Positions 26,698 to 34,844 of a DNA stretch of 64,000 nucleotides are shown here, piece by piece. The DNA is taken from contig NZ_BMFG01000006.1 of the NCBI RefSeq assembly GCF_014638005.1, positions 124,001-188,000 of the forward strand, written 5' to 3'. A program made the position numbers and the translations under genes. Source of the stretch: Flavobacterium orientale. Lineage in GTDB: Bacteria > Bacteroidota > Bacteroidia > Flavobacteriales > Flavobacteriaceae. Position 1 is the stretch's first letter, and the number at the start of each line of letters is the position of its first letter. The notes below the pieces were generated by a model. The model was not told where the DNA came from. It made no database searches and saw only the letters and a program-made list of their open reading frames with translations.

Positions 26698-27672
26698 ATG
26701 AAAAGTAGTATTGTTTTATTTGTATTTCTAAGTTTATTGTCTTGTCAAAAAAAAAATGAACTACTTGAAATCCAAAAAGATTTGACTCAAGCAGAAGCCG
26801 AGCATGCTCAGAAATTAATGCAGACTCATTGTTATATATGCCACAGTCCAACGGCTTCTGAAACTCAAGGTCGCATAGCTCCTCCGATGGTTGCCATTAA
26901 AGCTCGCTATTTGATGGATAATAAAACGAAAGAGGAATTTGTTTCACCCATTGAACAATTTGTTGAAAACCCTACAGAAGACAAAGCCTTAATGTATGGT
27001 GCGATAAAAAAACACGGACTAATGCCGAAACAAGCTTTTCCGGAAGGTAGTATAGAGAAAATTGCTGCCTTTATGTATGACTATCAAATTGAAGAACCTG
27101 AATGGTTTAAAACCCATTGGGAAGGTAACGGCAATAAAAATTGGACACAATCAGGAAAGAAAATGGAAGAAGTGGAAGTGGTTAAAACGTATGCCGATAT
27201 AGGTTTAGATTATGCTTTGAGCACCAAAAAAGTACTAGGCAAAAATTTAATGGAAGCGATTCAGCAAAAAGGAACAATGGAAGCCCTGATCTTTTGTAAC
27301 ATTCAAGCCATCCCTTTAACTGATAGTATGTCAACGCAGTTTAATGCTACTATAAAAAGAGTTTCCGACAAGAATCGAAACCCTAATAACAAAGCCAATG
27401 AAGAAGAATTAAACTATATTGCTCAATTTAAAAAAGATTTGGTTGACAAAAAAGACATCAAACCTGTTGCTCTTGAAAAAGGAGATAAAATTCAATTTTA
27501 TTACCCGATAGAAACTAACACAATGTGTTTGCAATGTCACGGAAAACAAATCAAACCGGAAGTACAACGTCAAATTTTGAAATTATATCCCAAGGATTTA
27601 GCGATTGGATATGATGAAAATGAAGTACGTGGGATTTGGAGTATTACCTTTACAAAAAAAACAAATGAATAA
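26698..27672 (+). CDS. Di-heme cytochrome c lipoprotein with DUF3365-like domain
   Basis: 324 residues. Lipoprotein signal (LSLLSC, Cys at 16). The first heme site CYICH at 45-49 belongs to a cytochrome c-like domain that includes a downstream GLMPKQAFP with a possible axial Met. The second half resembles DUF3365 (Tll0287-like heme sensor/redox domains), ending with a second heme site CLQCH near residue 275. So it is a periplasmic, membrane-tethered di-heme protein. Electron transfer or redox sensing is likely; the partner is unknown. It lies in an operon with the kelch-like gene before and DUF6132 after, under an Fnr-like operator. Confidence 0.82.
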   Translation: MKSSIVLFVFLSLLSCQKKNELLEIQKDLTQAEAEHAQKLMQTHCYICHSPTASETQGRIAPPMVAIKARYLMDNKTKEEFVSPIEQFVENPTEDKALMYGAIKKHGLMPKQAFPEGSIEKIAAFMYDYQIEEPEWFKTHWEGNGNKNWTQSGKKMEEVEVVKTYADIGLDYALSTKKVLGKNLMEAIQQKGTMEALIFCNIQAIPLTDSMSTQFNATIKRVSDKNRNPNNKANEEELNYIAQFKKDLVDKKDIKPVALEKGDKIQFYYPIETNTMCLQCHGKQIKPEVQRQILKLYPKDLAIGYDENEVRGIWSITFTKKTNE

Positions 27673-27880
27673 AAAAGCTATCATTGTTACCGGAATTGGG
27701 GTGGTTGTAGGACTAGTTGCCGGATATCTCTATTATCAACAAATAGGTTGTGTTAGTGGAACGTGTTACATCACCTCCAAACCATTAAACAGCACTTTAT
27801 ACGGAGGTTTAATGGGTGGTTTATTGTTTAATTTGTTTGTAACTTCCCCCAAGAAGAAGGAAAAAAATGAAAAAGAGTAG
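27665..27880 (+). CDS. DUF6132 small membrane protein
   Basis: 71 residues, starting with an ATG that overlaps the end of the cytochrome gene by 8 bases; an earlier in-frame start (27605) would lie inside that gene and is not needed. Two hydrophobic helices flank a short loop with two Cys (GCVSGTCYITSKP), and the end is basic/acidic (SPKKKEKNEKE). It looks like the DUF6132 family of Bacteroidota, often found near rhodanese, thioredoxin or RND genes; the Cys pair could be redox active (inference). It overlaps the next gene by 14 bases. Confidence 0.75.
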   Translation: MNKKAIIVTGIGVVVGLVAGYLYYQQIGCVSGTCYITSKPLNSTLYGGLMGGLLFNLFVTSPKKKEKNEKE

Positions 27881-28322
27881 CAAAGATTACATTTTTGTTT
27901 TTATCCAATTTCTTCTTTTTGGAGCCTATACTTTTGATTTTTTTCAACCATTAGCAATTCCAAACTATCTGGCAACATTCGGAATGGTGATTGCCATTAT
28001 CGGATTTATGATTGCTTTATTGACTGTTTTTGAGTTAAAAACTAATCTAACCGTTTTTCCATCACCAACCGAAAAAGCGGTTTTACTAACGCAAGGATTT
28101 TTTCGATATAGTCGTCATCCCATTTACTCTGGAATTTTGATGTTTGCCTTTGGTTTTGCACTTTATAAGTATTCAATTTATAAACTCATCGTCGGAAGTT
28201 TGTTACTCATTTGGTTTTATCTTAAATCAACATATGAAGAAAAACAACTTGCTCAAAAATTCAATTCGTACAAGGAATATCAGGAGAAAGTAGGACGGTT
28301 TTTTCCAAAACTTCCATTATAA
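27867..28322 (+). CDS. Isoprenylcysteine carboxyl methyltransferase-like membrane protein
   Basis: 151 residues with four predicted membrane helices and the ICMT/PEMT-like signature near the C-terminus: GFFRYSRHPIYSGILMFAFG (about 72-91) and a final EEKQLAQKFNSYKEYQEKVG with the conserved E. Bacterial members are SAM-dependent methyltransferases of mostly unknown lipid or small-molecule substrates; some sit in metal-resistance loci. It is the last gene of the kelch/cytochrome operon; a new operator-promoter follows in the 115-base gap before tolC. Confidence 0.85.
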   Translation: MKKSSKDYIFVFIQFLLFGAYTFDFFQPLAIPNYLATFGMVIAIIGFMIALLTVFELKTNLTVFPSPTEKAVLLTQGFFRYSRHPIYSGILMFAFGFALYKYSIYKLIVGSLLLIWFYLKSTYEEKQLAQKFNSYKEYQEKVGRFFPKLPL

Positions 28323-28369
28323 GTGGCCGATTCTTTCCAATTATCCTAAAATCATAAAAAATTCTCTTG

Positions 28370-28413
28370 GTAACAAATGTTACTGCACACCTCTTTTCAT
28401 CGTTCTACTTTTG
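28370..28413 (+). promoter_or_regulatory. Fnr-like operator and -7 box before the RND efflux operon
   Basis: GTAACAAATGTTAC at 28370-28383, a 22-base gap, then TACTTTTG (TAnnTTTG) at 28406-28413; ATG follows at 28438. The 14-base operator is identical to that at 24978-24991, including the four central bases, and the gap length is identical. There is no TTG element. Confidence 0.72.
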
Positions 28414-28437
28414 CCTTGTAATTAAGAAGTAAAACGA

Positions 28438-29751
28438 ATGAAAACAATTAAAAATACAATTGCACTCGGGATATTTGCCTGTTCATCAGCCGTATTCAGT
28501 CAAGATACCTTGCAAATTTCCAAAACGGATTTATCCACTAAATTATCGGAACAAAATCTTCAACTTAAAATCTCAAATCAATCCTTTGAGTCGGCTCGTT
28601 CGGATTATCGCCAATCAAATGCTCTTTTTTTACCGAGTATTTCTGCTTCGCATACTGCCATTACTACAACAAATCCATTAATGGCATTTGGTTCTAAATT
28701 GAATCAAGAAATCTTAACGCAAGCCGATTTTAATCCTGCTTTGTTGAATGATCCTTCACAAGTGCAAAATTATGCTACTCGAATTGAAGTACTTCAACCC
28801 ATTTTTAATGCCGATGGTTTATATGAAAGAAAAGCCGCCAAGTCAAAAATGGAAGCCTATCAATTGCAAACAGAACGCACCAAAGAATATTTAGAATTGG
28901 AAGTAAACAAAGCCTTTATGCAATTGCAACTAGCATATAAAGCAGTTGAGGTTCTAGAAAAAGCGAATTCTACTGCACAAGCCAATCTGAATTTAGTCAA
29001 CAATTATTTCAAACAAGGCATGCTTCAAAAAACAGATGTGTTGGATGTACAAGTTAGGGTAAATGAAATTACCAATCAACTTTCATATGCCAAAAGTAAT
29101 GTGCGAAACGCATCCGATTATTTGGCTTTCTTATTAAACGAAGATACCAAAAGTGGCATTTATAAACCGGTTGAAAATTTGGAAAACGAAATTAATCCTA
29201 CGTTAGAAAACGCTCAATTATCAACATCAAGAAAAGATTTTCTAGCGATGGAAAAATCAACTGAAGCCTATAAAAACATGATGAAATCAGGTAAAATGAG
29301 TTTTCTACCACGCTTGAATGCTTTTGGAACGTATGAACTGTATGATACCGAAATATTTCAATTTGGAGCAAACGGTTATACAGTCGGAGCTCAATTGTCT
29401 TGGAATTTATTTGACGGTTACAAATCCATCGGAAAATTTGAAAAATCAAAAGTTGAATTTCAAAAAGCAGAAACGGAAGCCGAACAATACAAAAAACAAA
29501 GTCAATTAGAATTGAACAAAACCAATCGTCAATTGGCCGATGCTCAAAACAAAGTGGCTCTTTCTAAAATGGCTTTTGAACAAACCCAGGAAAGTTTCCG
29601 AATCCGCCAAAATCGTTTTGCTCAAGGATTGGAAAAAACGTCTGATTTATTGATGACTGAAACACAAACGGCTCAGAAAGAATTGGAATACTTACAAGCG
29701 GTTTTTGAATACAATTTCACCAAAATGTATTTGGAATTTTTAACTAAATAA
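28438..29751 (+). CDS. TolC-family outer-membrane efflux protein
   Basis: 437 residues: signal peptide (about 1-21, SAVFS), then two OEP repeats of long coiled-coil helices and beta-barrel strands. Typical features are SARSDYRQSNALFLPSISAS, the helix KAAKSKMEAYQLQTERTKEY, and in the second repeat SWNLFDGYKSIGKFEKSKVE. It forms a trimeric outer-membrane channel for the membrane-fusion protein and RND pump encoded next. It leads the operon under an Fnr-like operator. Confidence 0.93.
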   Translation: MKTIKNTIALGIFACSSAVFSQDTLQISKTDLSTKLSEQNLQLKISNQSFESARSDYRQSNALFLPSISASHTAITTTNPLMAFGSKLNQEILTQADFNPALLNDPSQVQNYATRIEVLQPIFNADGLYERKAAKSKMEAYQLQTERTKEYLELEVNKAFMQLQLAYKAVEVLEKANSTAQANLNLVNNYFKQGMLQKTDVLDVQVRVNEITNQLSYAKSNVRNASDYLAFLLNEDTKSGIYKPVENLENEINPTLENAQLSTSRKDFLAMEKSTEAYKNMMKSGKMSFLPRLNAFGTYELYDTEIFQFGANGYTVGAQLSWNLFDGYKSIGKFEKSKVEFQKAETEAEQYKKQSQLELNKTNRQLADAQNKVALSKMAFEQTQESFRIRQNRFAQGLEKTSDLLMTETQTAQKELEYLQAVFEYNFTKMYLEFLTK

Positions 29752-29788
29752 TAGCATTCAACAAATCATTATACTAAATCACAATCTT

Positions 29789-30868
29789 ATGAATATCAAA
29801 ATAAAATTTCTAATTATTTTTTCAGCAGCAATTTTATTTTCCTGCGGAAGCGACCAAAAAGAAGTCAAAACATTACCTGCCATTGCCGTAAAAGTAAATG
29901 GTTCAATAGAAAATTCATCCAGTCCATTTGTAACGGCAAGTGGTAAAATTGAAGCCGAAAACAGTGCCAATGTCAGCACCCGAATGATGGGTTATGTAAC
30001 AAAAGTTCATGTAAAAGTTGGACAAAAAGTAGGAGCCGGACAATTGTTAGTGAGCATTAACAACGCCGATTTACAAGCCAAAAAAGCACAAGTGGATGCT
30101 TCCATTTTACAAGCAACTGCGGGTTATAACAATGCCAAAAAAGACTACGATCGTTTTGTAAACTTGTTTGCTCAGCAAAGTGCTTCGCAAAAAGAATTAG
30201 ATGACATGACCGCTCGTTTTGAAATGGCAAAAGCCGGATTGGAAGGAGCAAAACAAATGCGTAACGAAGTCATGGCTCAATTTAATTATGCTAATATCAC
30301 TGCACCTTTTGGCGGAATTGTAACTAATACATTCATCAAAGAAGGCGACATGGCCAATCCGGGAATGCCGTTAGTTAGTGTAGAAGGTTCCGGAAAATTA
30401 CAAGTGACCGCTATGGTTTCGGAAACTGATATTTCAAAAATTAAACAAGGAATGCTGGTTTCCATCATTATCAAATCAATGAATAAAAAAGTGGCCGGAA
30501 AAGTTTCGGAAGTGAGTTTATCAGCCAAAAATACAGGCGGACAATATTTAGTGAAAGTCAATTTAGATGAAATGGATAAAACTATTCTTTCCGGAATGTT
30601 TGTCAACGTGCAATTTCCAATTGAAAAAATAGCAGATACAAATGAAAGTTCAGAACAAGTTTTAGTTCCCGAATCGGCATTAGTAAAACAAGGTCAGCTC
30701 ACCGGAATTTATACCGTTGCCAACAATACCGCCATTTTAAGATGGTTACGAATAGGAAAAACCTACGGAGACAAAGTAGAAGTCCTTTCCGGATTATCGT
30801 CCAATGAACCGTATATCGTTTCGGCAGAAGGTAAATTGTTTAACGGTGCAAAAGTGAGTGTTCAGTAA
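29789..30868 (+). CDS. RND efflux membrane-fusion (periplasmic adaptor) lipoprotein
   Basis: 359 residues: lipoprotein signal (ILFSCGS, Cys near 19), a lipoyl/barrel-sandwich domain (VTKVHVKVGQKVGAGQLLVS near 70-90), a short alpha-hairpin with basic/acidic heptads (about 95-155), and beta-barrel plus membrane-proximal domains (SGMFVNVQFPIEK). It links TolC to the RND pump. The short hairpin fits MexA/AcrA-type adaptors. No metal-binding His/Met cluster is seen, so the substrate is more likely organic than Cu/Zn. Confidence 0.92.
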   Translation: MNIKIKFLIIFSAAILFSCGSDQKEVKTLPAIAVKVNGSIENSSSPFVTASGKIEAENSANVSTRMMGYVTKVHVKVGQKVGAGQLLVSINNADLQAKKAQVDASILQATAGYNNAKKDYDRFVNLFAQQSASQKELDDMTARFEMAKAGLEGAKQMRNEVMAQFNYANITAPFGGIVTNTFIKEGDMANPGMPLVSVEGSGKLQVTAMVSETDISKIKQGMLVSIIIKSMNKKVAGKVSEVSLSAKNTGGQYLVKVNLDEMDKTILSGMFVNVQFPIEKIADTNESSEQVLVPESALVKQGQLTGIYTVANNTAILRWLRIGKTYGDKVEVLSGLSSNEPYIVSAEGKLFNGAKVSVQ

Positions 30869-30945
30869 ATAGTAAACAGTTTTCAGTCGCAGTTTTCAGT
30901 TTACAATAACTTGAAACCTGAAACTTGAAACTTCAAACAAATAAA
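30866..30945 (+). repeat. CAGTTTTCAGT / CTTGAAAC short repeat cluster
   Basis: The gap between the adaptor and pump genes is made of two phrase-like repeats: CAGTTTTCAGT twice (once followed by CG, once by TTA), then alternating CTTGAAAC and CTGAAA units. A related CAGTTTTCAGT with neighbouring ACAGT units recurs at 42693-42731. These are different from the octamer arrays. Confidence 0.6.
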
Positions 30946-30948
30946 AAC

Positions 30949-33900
30949 ATGCAAGAAGGTATCTCAGGCAAAATTGCCAATTTCTTTATCAATTCCAAAC
31001 TAACCATTCTATTGATGGTGGCCTTGATGGTGATTGGCGTATATAGTTCGTTCTTAATTCCGAGAGAAGAAGAACCACAAATTAATGTTCCAATGGCCGA
31101 TGTAATGATTGGTTATCCGGGAGCAACTCCGGCAGAAGTAGAAAGCCGTGTCATCAAACCGTTGGAAAAAGTTTTATCAAACATAAAAGGGGTTGAGCAT
31201 TTGCATAGCATGGCGATGAATGGTCAAGCGATGATTATTGTTCAATTTTATGTAGGCGAAGACATTGAACGTTCCTACGTGAAATTGTATGATGAATTAG
31301 CCAAACACGAACATATTTTTCCGCAAGGCGTTTATAAACCGATGGTAAAAACGCGTTCAATCGATGATGTTCCGATGTTGGGATTAACGTTGTGGAGTGA
31401 AAAATATGATGATTTTCAAATTCGGCAATTGGCAGAAGAAGTTACTTCGGAAATTGAAAAAGTTAAAGATGTAGCTATTACCAAAGAAATTGGCGGACGA
31501 ACCCGTGAATTAAAAGTGGTTTTAGATAAAGATAAAATGGCCGAAAACAAAGTAGATGCGTTGGGAATTATGCAAATGATTCAAGCCAATAACGGTTCTT
31601 CGCAGTCGGGAAGCTTTGTGCAAAATGACACGGAATATCTAATCACTACCGGAAAATTTTTATCCAATGCTGAAGATGTTGAAAATTTGGTAGTTGGTAT
31701 TAATCAAAATATGCCGGTCTATTTAAAACAAGTGGCATCTATTCAAGACGGACCTTCCACAGCTCGAAGTTATGTTTCTTTTGGGTATGGAAAAGCGAAT
31801 GAAAAGTTTTCTGCCAAACCAAGCGAATATCCAGCCGTTACTATTTCTGTTGGAAAAGTAAAAGGTGCCGATGCAATGAAAATTTCGGATAAGATTTTAG
31901 AAAAAGTCGAACAACTCAAAACTAATTTAATTCCTGACGATGTACATGTGGAAGTTACCCGAAATTATGGGGAAACAGCTTCTCATAAAGTAGGCGAATT
32001 GTTGTTGCATTTAGGTGTTGCTATTTTAGCCGTAACCATTTTAGTAATGTTAGCGATGGGTTGGAGAGGCGGATTAGTAGTTTTCTTTTCTGTTCCGTTG
32101 ACGTTTGCGTTGACCTTATTTAGTTATTATTTATTAGGTTATACGTTGAATAGAATTACACTTTTTGCCTTAGTTTTTGTGGTGGGAATTGTGGTAGACG
32201 ACAGTATCATTATTGCTGAAAACATGCACCGTCATTTCAAAATGAAGCGATTACCATTTAAACAAGCTGCCATTTATGCGATAAATGAAGTAGGAAATCC
32301 AACCATTTTAGCCACATTCACCGTAATTGCGGCGATTCTTCCGATGGCTTTTGTATCCGGAATGATGGGGCCTTACATGAGTCCGATGCCGATTGGAGCA
32401 TCCATTGCCATGATTTTATCGTTGTTTGTGGCGTTAACTGTGACACCTTATTTAGGTTATCATTTACTTCGCGAAAAAGAGGAACAAGAACACAAAGAAG
32501 AACAAGGTTTAGAAACTTCTCGCATTTATAGAATTTACAACAAATTAGAACGTCCGTTTTTAAATAGTTCAAAGAAAAGAATGGTCATGTTGGGAATCAC
32601 GACGGTATTGCTAATTGGTTCGGTATTAATGTTTTTCACTAAATCCGTTGCCGTAAAAATGCTACCGTTTGATAATAAAAATGAGTTTCAAGTGGTAATT
32701 GATATGCCGGAAGGCACAACATTAGAACGAACGGCAGCCGTTACCAAAGAAATTGCTCAGTACTTGTCAACCGTTCCGGAAGTGGTGGATTATCAAAATT
32801 ATATAGGAGCTTCTGCACCGATAACATTCAACGGATTGGTGCGTCATTACGATTTGCGTGGCGGAAGTAATATGGCAGACATTCAAGTGAATTTGTTACA
32901 CAAAGAAGACCGTGATTTACAAAGTCATGATATTGCCAAAATCGTTCGTCCGAAAGTGCAAAAAATTGCCAAAAAATATGGTGCCAATGTCAAAATTATT
33001 GAAGTTCCACCTGGACCTCCTGTATTATCAACTTTGGTAGCTGAAATTTACGGACCTGATTATGCTGAGCAGATTAAAGTGGCCAAACAAGTGAAAACGA
33101 TTTTGGAAACCACTCCCGATATTGTGGATATCGATTGGATGGTGGAAGATGCTCAAACCGAATACAAATTAGAAGTGGATAAAGAAAAAGCCATGTTGAA
33201 CGGAATTGCTCCACAGCAAGTGGTGGGTAATTTGACGTATTTGTTGCGAGAAATGCCTGTTTCCAATTTGTATGATGAACGTTCTAATAACCCGGTGGGT
33301 ATTGTGTTATCGCTTGACGATCAAGATAAAACGTCTTTGCAAGATATTCAAAACTTGAAAATTAAAGGGGCACAAGGCAATGTGGTTCCGGTGAGTGATT
33401 TAGTGAAAGTAACGGAAAGTACCTTACAAAACACTATCTATCGCAAAGATCAAAAACGGGTTGTTTATGTCACCGCAGACATGGCCGGTGATTTAGAAAG
33501 TCCGGTGTATGCCATTTTAGGAATGGAAGAAAAACTTCAAAAAATGAATTTACCGAAAGGCTATTCCATCAATGAATTATATATGGAACAACCTTCTGAC
33601 GAAAGTAATTTTACTGTAAAATGGGATGGTGAATGGCAAATTACCTTAGAAGTTTTCCGTGATTTAGGCGTGGCTTTCTTAGTCGTAATCTTAGTAATTT
33701 ATATGTTAATTGTGGGTTGGTTCCAAAACTTTAAAACGCCTATTGTGATGATGTTGGCCATTCCGCTTTCATTGGTAGGAATTGTGTTAGGTCACTGGTT
33801 GTTAGGAGCATTTTTCACAGCCACGTCCTTTATCGGAATGATTGCATTAGCTGGTGTAATGGTTAGAAACTCCGTTTTGTTAATCGACTTTATTGAAATC

Positions 33901-34149
33901 AGATTAAACGACGGAATCGAATTAAAACAAGCCATCATTGAAGCAGGAGCTGTGAGAACCACGCCAATTTTATTAACCACCGGAGCTGTTGTAATTGGAG
34001 CATCGATTATCCTATTCGACCCTATTTTCCAGGGATTAGCGATTTCGTTAGTAGCTGGAGCAATTGTGTCTACCTTGTTAACTTTAATTGTAGTTCCGTT
34101 GATTTATTACATGACAGAACGCAAAAAATGGGAGAAGAATAGTGATTAA
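30949..34149 (+). CDS. RND-family efflux pump permease
   Basis: 1066 residues from ATG 30949 (an in-frame TTG 24 bases upstream lies inside the repeat cluster and is rejected). Full-length RND pump with twelve helices in two halves, the first helix near 20-38, a cluster at about 350-510 and another at about 870-1050. The proton-relay segment is GIVVDDSIIIAENMHRHF with the paired Asp of the AcrB family, and PMAFVSGMMGPYMSPM follows. It exports hydrophobic compounds from the inner membrane and periplasm through the adaptor and TolC; substrate unknown. A reverse-orientation octamer array follows its stop. Confidence 0.94.
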   Translation: MQEGISGKIANFFINSKLTILLMVALMVIGVYSSFLIPREEEPQINVPMADVMIGYPGATPAEVESRVIKPLEKVLSNIKGVEHLHSMAMNGQAMIIVQFYVGEDIERSYVKLYDELAKHEHIFPQGVYKPMVKTRSIDDVPMLGLTLWSEKYDDFQIRQLAEEVTSEIEKVKDVAITKEIGGRTRELKVVLDKDKMAENKVDALGIMQMIQANNGSSQSGSFVQNDTEYLITTGKFLSNAEDVENLVVGINQNMPVYLKQVASIQDGPSTARSYVSFGYGKANEKFSAKPSEYPAVTISVGKVKGADAMKISDKILEKVEQLKTNLIPDDVHVEVTRNYGETASHKVGELLLHLGVAILAVTILVMLAMGWRGGLVVFFSVPLTFALTLFSYYLLGYTLNRITLFALVFVVGIVVDDSIIIAENMHRHFKMKRLPFKQAAIYAINEVGNPTILATFTVIAAILPMAFVSGMMGPYMSPMPIGASIAMILSLFVALTVTPYLGYHLLREKEEQEHKEEQGLETSRIYRIYNKLERPFLNSSKKRMVMLGITTVLLIGSVLMFFTKSVAVKMLPFDNKNEFQVVIDMPEGTTLERTAAVTKEIAQYLSTVPEVVDYQNYIGASAPITFNGLVRHYDLRGGSNMADIQVNLLHKEDRDLQSHDIAKIVRPKVQKIAKKYGANVKIIEVPPGPPVLSTLVAEIYGPDYAEQIKVAKQVKTILETTPDIVDIDWMVEDAQTEYKLEVDKEKAMLNGIAPQQVVGNLTYLLREMPVSNLYDERSNNPVGIVLSLDDQDKTSLQDIQNLKIKGAQGNVVPVSDLVKVTESTLQNTIYRKDQKRVVYVTADMAGDLESPVYAILGMEEKLQKMNLPKGYSINELYMEQPSDESNFTVKWDGEWQITLEVFRDLGVAFLVVILVIYMLIVGWFQNFKTPIVMMLAIPLSLVGIVLGHWLLGAFFTATSFIGMIALAGVMVRNSVLLIDFIEIRLNDGIELKQAIIEAGAVRTTPILLTTGAVVIGASIILFDPIFQGLAISLVAGAIVSTLLTLIVVPLIYYMTERKKWEKNSD

Positions 34150-34168
34150 TGAATAGTAATTAGTGAAA

Positions 34169-34208
34169 CCTCAGAACCTTAATACCTCAGAACCTTAGCA
34201 CCTCAAAA
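34169..34208 (-). repeat. Octamer array R5 (8-base period, reverse orientation)
   Basis: Five units on the plus strand read CCTCAGAA, CCTTAATA, CCTCAGAA, CCTTAGCA, CCTCAAAA, which are the reverse complement form of AGGNNCTR units. The array ends 2 bases before the ATG of the PII-like gene at 34211. Confidence 0.75.
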
Positions 34209-34210
34209 AC

Positions 34211-34516
34211 ATGAAACTAGTCTTACTAACCGCTGTCCATTCTTTCAAACGAGAGATACAGCATTTGCTCAAACAATCCGGTGTAAAAACCTATTCGTAC
34301 CGCGAAGTTACCGGATTCAAAGATGTATCAGAAGAAGCCTTGGCCTCCAACTGGTTTGGAAGCGAAGTAAACGAAAACGAATCCATTGCATTTTATGCTT
34401 TCGTTCCGGTTGAAAATTTGGAAAAATTGTATGATTTAATTCTCGCTTTCAACCTAGAATTAGAAACCAAATCGAAAGTGCATTTAGCAACATTTAATAT
34501 AGAAAAATTTATATAA
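34211..34516 (+). CDS. PII-like small protein linked to RND pump
   Basis: 101 residues with the beta-alpha-beta-beta-alpha-beta pattern of PII/CutA-like proteins: a first strand MKLVLLTAV, helix REIQHLLKQSG, strand KTYSYREVTGF, a T-loop-like stretch (about 41-57), strand ESIAFYAFV, helix LEKLYDLILAFN, and a final strand KVHLATFNIEK. PII-like proteins bind nucleotides or metals and control transporters; here the gene follows the pump in the same transcript, so a role in sensing or controlling the pump is a reasonable inference. Resembles uncharacterised DUF3240-type proteins beside RND pumps. Spaced 61 bases after the pump by an octamer array. Confidence 0.6.
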   Translation: MKLVLLTAVHSFKREIQHLLKQSGVKTYSYREVTGFKDVSEEALASNWFGSEVNENESIAFYAFVPVENLEKLYDLILAFNLELETKSKVHLATFNIEKFI

Positions 34517-34517
34517 A

Positions 34518-34609
34518 AGGTACTAAGGTGCTGAGGAACTGAGGGACTAAGTTAAAAATAGTCCCAAACCTCAGAACCTTAGAGCCTCAGAACCTTAGAA
34601 CCTTAAAAA
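34518..34609 (+). repeat. Octamer array R6, head-to-head pair
   Basis: Forward units AGGTACTA, AGGTGCTG, AGGAACTG, AGGGACTA, AG (34518-34551), a spacer, then reverse units CTCAGAAC, CTTAGAGC, CTCAGAAC, CTTAGAAC, CTTAAAAA (34570-34609). GGGACTA and TAGTCCC at the junction can form the base of a hairpin. It fills the entire gap between the PII-like and DUF2892 genes, and begins 1 base after the PII-like stop. Confidence 0.8.
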
Positions 34610-34610
34610 A

Positions 34611-34799
34611 ATGAAAAACAGAATCGTACGCGGCATAGCAGGAACATTTATCCTCATCAGTATTTTATTAGCAATCTATGTCAATCAAAATTGGTTATGG
34701 TTTACTGCTTTTGTAGGAGCCAATTTATTACAATCTTCCTTAACCAAATGGTGTTTGATGGATGATATTTTAACCAAAGTTTTTAAAATTAAAGATTAA
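34611..34799 (+). CDS. YgaP-like membrane protein (DUF2892)
   Basis: 62 residues with two transmembrane helices (GIAGTFILISILLAIYVNQN and LWFTAFVGANLLQSSLTKWC) matching the DUF2892 family, the membrane part of YgaP-type proteins, without the rhodanese domain. The Cys near 46 follows the second helix, as is usual in the family. It is the last gene of the efflux operon. DUF2892 proteins co-occur with rhodanese, DUF6132 and RND genes in Bacteroidota; function is not established. Confidence 0.8.
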   Translation: MKNRIVRGIAGTFILISILLAIYVNQNWLWFTAFVGANLLQSSLTKWCLMDDILTKVFKIKD

Positions 34800-34844
34800 T
34801 TGTTTTAGTTGATTGGTTGATTAACAGGAAATCGGTAGGGAATT

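Noticed and set aside
34518..34609. Octamer arrays as a CRISPR array or intrinsic terminator
   Set aside because: There are no unique spacers of CRISPR length between identical repeats, units differ in sequence, and no T-tract follows a stable GC-rich stem.
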